Shown: positions 59,972-64,000 of the stretch, one piece after another
Numbering within the stretch: the first letter of the stretch is position 1
Layout of the letters: every line of letters begins with the position of its first letter
Assembly: GCA_963732095.1 (NCBI GenBank)
Contig: CAVSZA010000049.1
Coordinates: 3,334-67,333 of the forward strand
Direction of reading: 5' to 3'
DNA length: 64,000 bases
Source: AP-15 sp963732095
Lineage (GTDB): Bacteria; Pseudomonadota; Alphaproteobacteria; ATCC43930; CGMCC-115725
The notes under the pieces: model-generated
Databases searched by the model: none
What the model was told of the DNA's origin: nothing
Seen by the model: only the letters and a program-made list of their open reading frames with translations
Program-made: the position numbers and the translations under genes

Positions 59972-60748
59972 GTGCCGCCCATCCCCGGACTGGCGAGCGT
60001 CGCCACGGGATTGGCGGTGATCGCGTCGGCGGGCGGCGCCTGGGCGCAGCAAACGGAGCAGTTGTCGCTGCCCAACGTCACCGTCACCGCGCCCGCTGCC
60101 CCGGTCGCAGCGCCCTACCTGCGCGATCCTGGTAAGGCCTACCAGCGAAATCCTTATAGTGGTCGATATCGCGTCGAGGAGGACAAATTTCGCGAGGTCC
60201 CGTGTACGACGACCTTCATCGCCCCTGCCGCGGGAGGCAAGTGCCTGCAAGGGTATCGGCTGCTGCCGGGCGCGACAGATCAAATTACCAACCCGAAAGG
60301 CGGCAGCAACTGCGATCTGTCGCTCGATGTTGCGATCTATAGCTCCGGCCGTTTGTCGATCGAAGCCGATACATTGATATTCGATCCCTACAAGCTTACC
60401 GCCATAGGCCATCAAACATCGCAATATTGTTACGTCAATGGTAATTCAGGATACGACCAGGAAGACTTTCAGGACATGAACCAGGTGACGCGGCGTGGCA
60501 CTAATTGGCGTAATTTCGTGAGTAATGGCGAAGATAAGTCGATCGAATTCTCGGATGGCCCTCACAATTGCGCCGCGATCCAAAAGGCCGGCCCAAAGTG
60601 GGGAGGCGGCTATATCTACATCATGCACGCGAGCATCTGCGCTACCGACACGGCCGCGGTGCGGCCCGAGGATGTCGCCTACGTGCTCGGCTCATTGCAG
60701 GTTCGTCAATACGACCCGCTCGGCAACCTGCGAAAACCCGGGGGATAG
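59972..60748 (+). CDS. Secreted protein of unknown function, second of a tandem pair
   Basis: A 258-residue paralogue starting with GTG 59972, 3 bases after the first. Signal peptide SVATGLAVIASAGGAWA then QQTEQLSLPN. Shared blocks with the first copy: NVTVTAPAAPV, RNPYSGRYRVEEDKF, GGKCLQGYRL, LIFDPYKL, DQEDFQDMNQVTRRGTNWRN, VSNGEDKSIEFSDG and DTAAVRPEDVAYVLGSLQ. The nucleotide stretch near 59690-59770 and 60470-60550 is almost identical, so the duplication may be recent or converted. Function unknown. Confidence 0.7.
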   Translation: MPPIPGLASVATGLAVIASAGGAWAQQTEQLSLPNVTVTAPAAPVAAPYLRDPGKAYQRNPYSGRYRVEEDKFREVPCTTTFIAPAAGGKCLQGYRLLPGATDQITNPKGGSNCDLSLDVAIYSSGRLSIEADTLIFDPYKLTAIGHQTSQYCYVNGNSGYDQEDFQDMNQVTRRGTNWRNFVSNGEDKSIEFSDGPHNCAAIQKAGPKWGGGYIYIMHASICATDTAAVRPEDVAYVLGSLQVRQYDPLGNLRKPGG

Positions 60749-60758
60749 GGACGGGGCG

Positions 60759-62327
60759 TCATTGCCGCGACGGCTGGAAGTGCGGGCGGGTCGGGCTGAG
60801 ACGCGCCGGCAAGGCCAATGCCAAGATCAGGCTGACGATCGCGACGAGCGCGGCGATGACGTAGATGCTGTGCAATGAGGCGCCCACCGCCTCGACCAGG
60901 CGGGCGATGTCACCGGCACCGAGGGTCTGGCGGGCAGCGGGTGACATCAGGCGGTTGACCGCGTCGCCGGCGTCGGGCACCCGCGAGTAGACGCCGAAAT
61001 TGAGGATCGCGCCAAAGATCGCGGCGCCGAGCGAATTGCCGACGATGCGCATGAACATCGTCGAGGAGGTCGCCATGCCGCGCTCGTTCCAGCCGACACT
61101 GGCCTGGATCGAAACGATAAAGGCGGTGTTGCAAAAACCCATCCCGACGCCAAGCAAAAAGGAGCCGATTCCGGCGCGAAGCAATCCGCTCGTGGGCTCG
61201 AGCGTAATCAGCACAAAGCTGCCGATCACCAGAAAAACGCCGCCGATGGCTGCCGCCAAGCGGTACGAGGTGCGGATCATCAGGCGGCCCGCGGCCATGC
61301 TGGCAAAGGCCCAACTTACGGAGGAGGCGGCCAGCACCACACCCGACGCGGTGGCGTCGCGGCCCATCGCTCCTTGCACAAAGGTCGGCAGAAACCCTGA
61401 AATCGCCATCATCAGCGCGCCGTTGAACAATCCGGCGAGACAACCGACCGCGACCACCCGGTTGCGCCAGAGATGCAACGACAGCATCGGCTCGACCGCC
61501 CGTCTCTCATGCCCGGCGAGCGCCGCCAGCGCGACCATCCCGCCGAGCATCAACGCCGCCACGGTCACTCTGCCGGCATTGCCGATCTGCACGATCGCCA
61601 GCATCGGCGCGCCGACGCCCGCCATCAGCAGCGCCGAGCCGAGATAGTCGACGCGATGCCGGCGCGGCTCGCGCCGCTCGTGCAGGAAGAGGCCGAACAT
61701 CACGCAGGTCGCGATTCCGACCGGGATGTTCACCCAGAAAACGAGCGACCAGCTGATGTGCTCGACGACAAAGGCGCCGAGGGTCGGGCCAATGATCGCG
61801 GCAACCCCGAACATGCCCGAGACGTAACCCTGCATTCGCGCGCGTTCGACCGGGGTGTAGATGTCGCCGACAATCGTCGTCGCGATCGGCTGGACGGCGC
61901 CGGCGCCGATGCCCTCGATCGCGCGGAACAGCACCAGCGGCACCATGCCCCAGGCGAACCCGCACAACAGCGAGCCGAGCAGAAACACGCTGGTCCCGGC
62001 GAAGAAAACGCGCTTGCGGCCGTAGAGGTCGGCAAGGCGCCCGTAGATCGGAATCGTCACCGCCTGAGCCAGCAGATAGGCGGCGAACACCCAGCTGAAC
62101 ATGCGAAAGCCGCCGAGATCGGCGACGATCGTCGGCATCGCGGTGGCAACGATATAGCTGTCCGTCGCGACCATGAAGATCGCCAACAGGACCGCGGCCA
62201 TGACGAGCCGCCGGTTGGCGCGGGCTTCCGCGCTTTGGTCCGTCAAGAGTTCACCGGTCGTGGGTTGATCGAGCAAAACGCCCCCGATTTGCGCAAGGCC
62301 GAGCCGGCCGACGGTATCTACCGGCAA
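60759..62327 (-). CDS. MFS transporter, DHA2/MDR-type multidrug exporter
   Basis: A 522-residue protein with about 14 hydrophobic segments. The A-motif is IPIYGRLADLYGRKRVFFAG (near residue 95), motif C-like VSGMFGVAAIIGPTLGAFVV near 165, and AMPTIVADLGGFRMFSWVFA near 64 is typical of DHA2 exporters. The start is uncertain: TTG 62327 is the longest, and starts near residues 18 or 43 (MAAVLLAIFMVATDSY) are possible. Proton-driven export of drugs or metabolites is expected. The 200 bases upstream hold nothing else recognisable. Confidence 0.85.
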   Translation of the reverse strand: MPVDTVGRLGLAQIGGVLLDQPTTGELLTDQSAEARANRRLVMAAVLLAIFMVATDSYIVATAMPTIVADLGGFRMFSWVFAAYLLAQAVTIPIYGRLADLYGRKRVFFAGTSVFLLGSLLCGFAWGMVPLVLFRAIEGIGAGAVQPIATTIVGDIYTPVERARMQGYVSGMFGVAAIIGPTLGAFVVEHISWSLVFWVNIPVGIATCVMFGLFLHERREPRRHRVDYLGSALLMAGVGAPMLAIVQIGNAGRVTVAALMLGGMVALAALAGHERRAVEPMLSLHLWRNRVVAVGCLAGLFNGALMMAISGFLPTFVQGAMGRDATASGVVLAASSVSWAFASMAAGRLMIRTSYRLAAAIGGVFLVIGSFVLITLEPTSGLLRAGIGSFLLGVGMGFCNTAFIVSIQASVGWNERGMATSSTMFMRIVGNSLGAAIFGAILNFGVYSRVPDAGDAVNRLMSPAARQTLGAGDIARLVEAVGASLHSIYVIAALVAIVSLILALALPARLSPTRPHFQPSRQ

Positions 62328-62524
62328 CTCGGTCTGCTCAACAAGGCGGCATCGAGCGGGTCAGGGATGCATCCTATTTAGGCATCGGCAACCTTTAACG
62401 CCCGCCATCTCGGCGCGAAGTTGCGGAGGTACCGGAGTAGATCCGGATCCCGATGAAGTGGCCCAGGGATGGCGAGGCGGTGGCCGGCAGAAGCATTGCT
62501 CCCATCTTCGATTGGATCGTGAGC

Positions 62525-62645
62525 CGAACCCCTGACGCATGTTGGCGGGGATCGCCACATCCTTCATCTTCGGATTGCCAGGCGCAGGTTGTTCATCAGA
62601 TCGACGTATTCCTCGGCCGATCTGACCTGCAGGCGTGGACTGTTG
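62525..62645 (-). pseudogene. Relic of an MBL-fold hydrolase C-terminus
   Basis: On the minus strand SPRLQVRSAEEYVDLMNNLR with LA then, after one frame slip, NPKMKDVAIPANMRQG. This resembles the end of rhodanese-linked metallo-beta-lactamase-fold hydrolases (pattern EEYVxLMxxLxLxxPKxxDxAVPANxxxG). Nothing upstream of it continues: it begins about 8 bases after the tRNA fragment. Confidence 0.4.
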
Positions 62646-62652
62646 AATTGAT

Positions 62653-62704
62653 TGGCTGGGGCGGGAGGAATTCGAACCTCCGTATGGCGGAATCAAAATC
62701 CGCT
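62653..62704 (-). other. 3' half of tRNA-Gln(UUG), candidate attachment site
   Basis: Minus strand: anticodon arm GCGGATTTTGATTCCGC, variable region, T arm GGAGG-TTCGAAT-(T)-CCTCC and acceptor end CGCCCCAGCCA including encoded CCA. The 5' acceptor and D-arm are missing: the sequence diverges at 62704. An extra base is present between the T-loop and T-stem. This is not a functional tRNA gene. It looks like the att copy left when an element integrated in the 3' end of a tRNA-Gln gene. Confidence 0.65.
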
Positions 62705-62781
62705 CATTGGTGACCCGATACCAATCTCTTACATGGTCAAGTCAATGGCTTACCGATGCTCTGTGTTGCGTTTTGTCGCAA

Positions 62782-63963
62782 TCAGCTCACCAGCCGCGCC
62801 TGCAGCTGCTGCATCGCGACCTGATCATCCTTTTCCGACGGAAACAGGTGGCCATACGTGTCGAATGTCATCTGAATTGTCGAGTGCCCCATCAGCGCCT
62901 GCACCCGTTTTGGCGTGAAGCCTTGCTCGATAAACAGGCTGGCCGCCGCGTGTCGGAACGAGTGCAAGCCGTACTTAGGATGCAACTTGTCCGTCGTGAT
63001 CCCGGCCGCGACCTGCAGCGGGCCAAGCCCGCGCCGATGAATGCTGGGCAAGGTTTCGACATTCCCCTTGCTGTTCGGGAAGACGAGCCATAGCCGGCCT
63101 TCGGTGCCGTAATCGGCGCCGATTCGCGGACAGGTCAGCCGCCATTCCCGGAGCACGTTGACCACCATTGGCGCGAGCGGCACCTGGCGTTTGCCCGAAT
63201 CGGATTTTGGTGAGCCTATAGTATTCCAGCGATCGGCCCGCTGCCGGACCGTCAGGATGCCGCGGTCGAGATCGACGTCATCCCAGCGAAGTCCGCGGAG
63301 TTCAGACGCACGCAGCCCGGTAAACACAGCCGTCACGATCAGCGGGCGCCACCGGCCGCCGGCGTGTTCGAGGATTGCGCGGATCTCTTCCTTGCTCGGA
63401 ACGTCCACCCCTATCTCGATCCGCTTCTCGTGGCGCTTCTCGACACGGTTCCGGCGCCTGTTTTGGCGCGCCTGCTCGCGCACCACGTTGCGCGCCACTC
63501 GGCCGGTCGTCATCGCGTCTGCGAGTATCGAACCGAGGCTTGAGAGGACCTTCTGAGCCATCGCCCGGGAGCGCCCCTCCTTGATCAGCATGTTGCGAAA
63601 ATGCTGAACACCGCCCGGGGTGAGATCCGCCAGCTTCATCGAGCCGAGGAAGGGCTGGATATGGTGGTCGAGATGCTGACGATATTGGCGGATCGTCGAT
63701 GCCTCCAGCCCGTCCGTCCCGGCCTGGGTAATCCATTGCTCACCCGCTTCGGCAATCGTGATGCTCGAGCTCGCTGGGGTATGCAGGCCTTGCTGCACCT
63801 CGACCACCGTCCGCGCCAGCCAAGCGGCCGCCTCCTTTTTGGTCTTGAAGGTTTCGATATGCCGCTTCGGCTTACCGTCAGGCCCCGGAGACGAGTATTG
63901 GGCGATCCAGGCGCTCTGCTCGCCCGCCTTGTTCGTCCAGGTCCGCTTACGTACCTTGGCCAT
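62782..63963 (-). CDS. Tyrosine-type site-specific integrase
   Basis: A 393-residue phage-type integrase: N-terminal arm-binding region (MAKVRKRTWTNKAGEQSAWI), SAM-like core-binding domain (about 65-165), and catalytic domain with Arg in VFTGLRASELRGLRW, Lys in SPKSDSGKRQV, His-x-x-Arg in GLHSFRHAAASL, His in MGHSTIQMTF and Tyr in TFDTYGHLFPS. The gene points at a tRNA-Gln fragment 78 bases beyond its stop. It should integrate or excise the element whose body lies to the right of the window. Confidence 0.95.
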   Translation of the reverse strand: MAKVRKRTWTNKAGEQSAWIAQYSSPGPDGKPKRHIETFKTKKEAAAWLARTVVEVQQGLHTPASSSITIAEAGEQWITQAGTDGLEASTIRQYRQHLDHHIQPFLGSMKLADLTPGGVQHFRNMLIKEGRSRAMAQKVLSSLGSILADAMTTGRVARNVVREQARQNRRRNRVEKRHEKRIEIGVDVPSKEEIRAILEHAGGRWRPLIVTAVFTGLRASELRGLRWDDVDLDRGILTVRQRADRWNTIGSPKSDSGKRQVPLAPMVVNVLREWRLTCPRIGADYGTEGRLWLVFPNSKGNVETLPSIHRRGLGPLQVAAGITTDKLHPKYGLHSFRHAAASLFIEQGFTPKRVQALMGHSTIQMTFDTYGHLFPSEKDDQVAMQQLQARLVS

Positions 63964-63970
63964 CGGCGGG

Positions 63971-64000
63971 TCAGTCTCTCTCGACCCAGCGCTCGACGTC
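63971..64000 (-). CDS. Last codons of an upstream gene (cut by window edge)
   Basis: DVERWVERD followed by a stop, ending 7 bases before the integrase start. Such a small gene directly before an integrase is often an excisionase or AlpA-type regulator, but only nine residues are visible. Confidence 0.3.
   Translation of the reverse strand, partial: DVERWVERD

Noticed and set aside
62653..62740. Intact tRNA-Gln gene
   Set aside because: No 5' acceptor strand or D arm exists, and the T arm has an extra base.

Overview
The window looks like chromosomal DNA from a GC-rich alphaproteobacterium, probably a soil or rhizosphere Rhodospirillales/Hyphomicrobiales-type organism. The evidence is gene order and families only: trpD-trpC-moaC-moeA, secA divergent from PPIase-argJ-mutT, pheS-pheT, an ABC_sub_bind lipoprotein-type binding protein, TolB/TPR adenylate cyclase, many catabolic oxidoreductases, and dispersed palindromic intergenic repeats. 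No rRNA, intact tRNA or CRISPR array was seen.

Layout. 1-5.6 kb: start of gabD, a Tat-exported amidohydrolase, then trpD, an in-frame TrpC-MoaC fusion, and moeA. 5.6-16 kb: catabolic genes (6-oxocamphor-hydrolase-like retro-Claisenase, SMP-30 lactonase, HpcH aldolase, AlkB, Asp-box protein, aldo/keto reductase, VOC protein, FAD oxidoreductase, serine hydrolase, thiolase). 16-19.8 kb: lytic transglycosylase-like protein, small membrane proteins, an Arg-rich low-complexity protein and a class III extradiol dioxygenase. 19.8-30.3 kb: a three-gene signalling operon made of a 2935-residue histidine kinase with 13 tandem GAF domains, a CheY-like receiver, and a receiver-cyclase. 31-36.5 kb: ABC binding protein, a candidate attenuator, pheST and a methyltransferase. 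36.5-38.8 kb: a lower-GC accessory patch (serine recombinase relic, GIY-YIG-like protein, small membrane protein, ankyrin pseudogene, SLATT-type two-TM protein) beside a class III cyclase. 40.8-44.7 kb: USP, cupin, quinone reductase and a frameshifted enolase-superfamily gene. 44.8-50.5 kb: secA, PPIase, argJ, mutT. 50.5-56.2 kb: Crp/Fnr regulator, SDR, hemerythrin, MaoC, DoxX, two-subunit ThDP decarboxylase. 56.2-62.3 kb: GMC oxidoreductase, TonB-like protein, a tandem pair of secreted proteins of unknown function, MFS exporter. 62.5-64 kb: a 3' fragment of tRNA-Gln next to a tyrosine integrase, which I read as the edge of an integrated element continuing past the window.

The observations most worth a second look are the TrpC-MoaC fusion, the 13-GAF kinase wired to a receiver-cyclase, the SLATT/GIY-YIG accessory patch, the integrase/tRNA-Gln boundary, the duplicated secreted proteins, and several single-base frameshifts. 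Three inserted bases fall at GANTC, the alphaproteobacterial CcrM methylation motif, so sequencing error must be considered before those genes are called dead.
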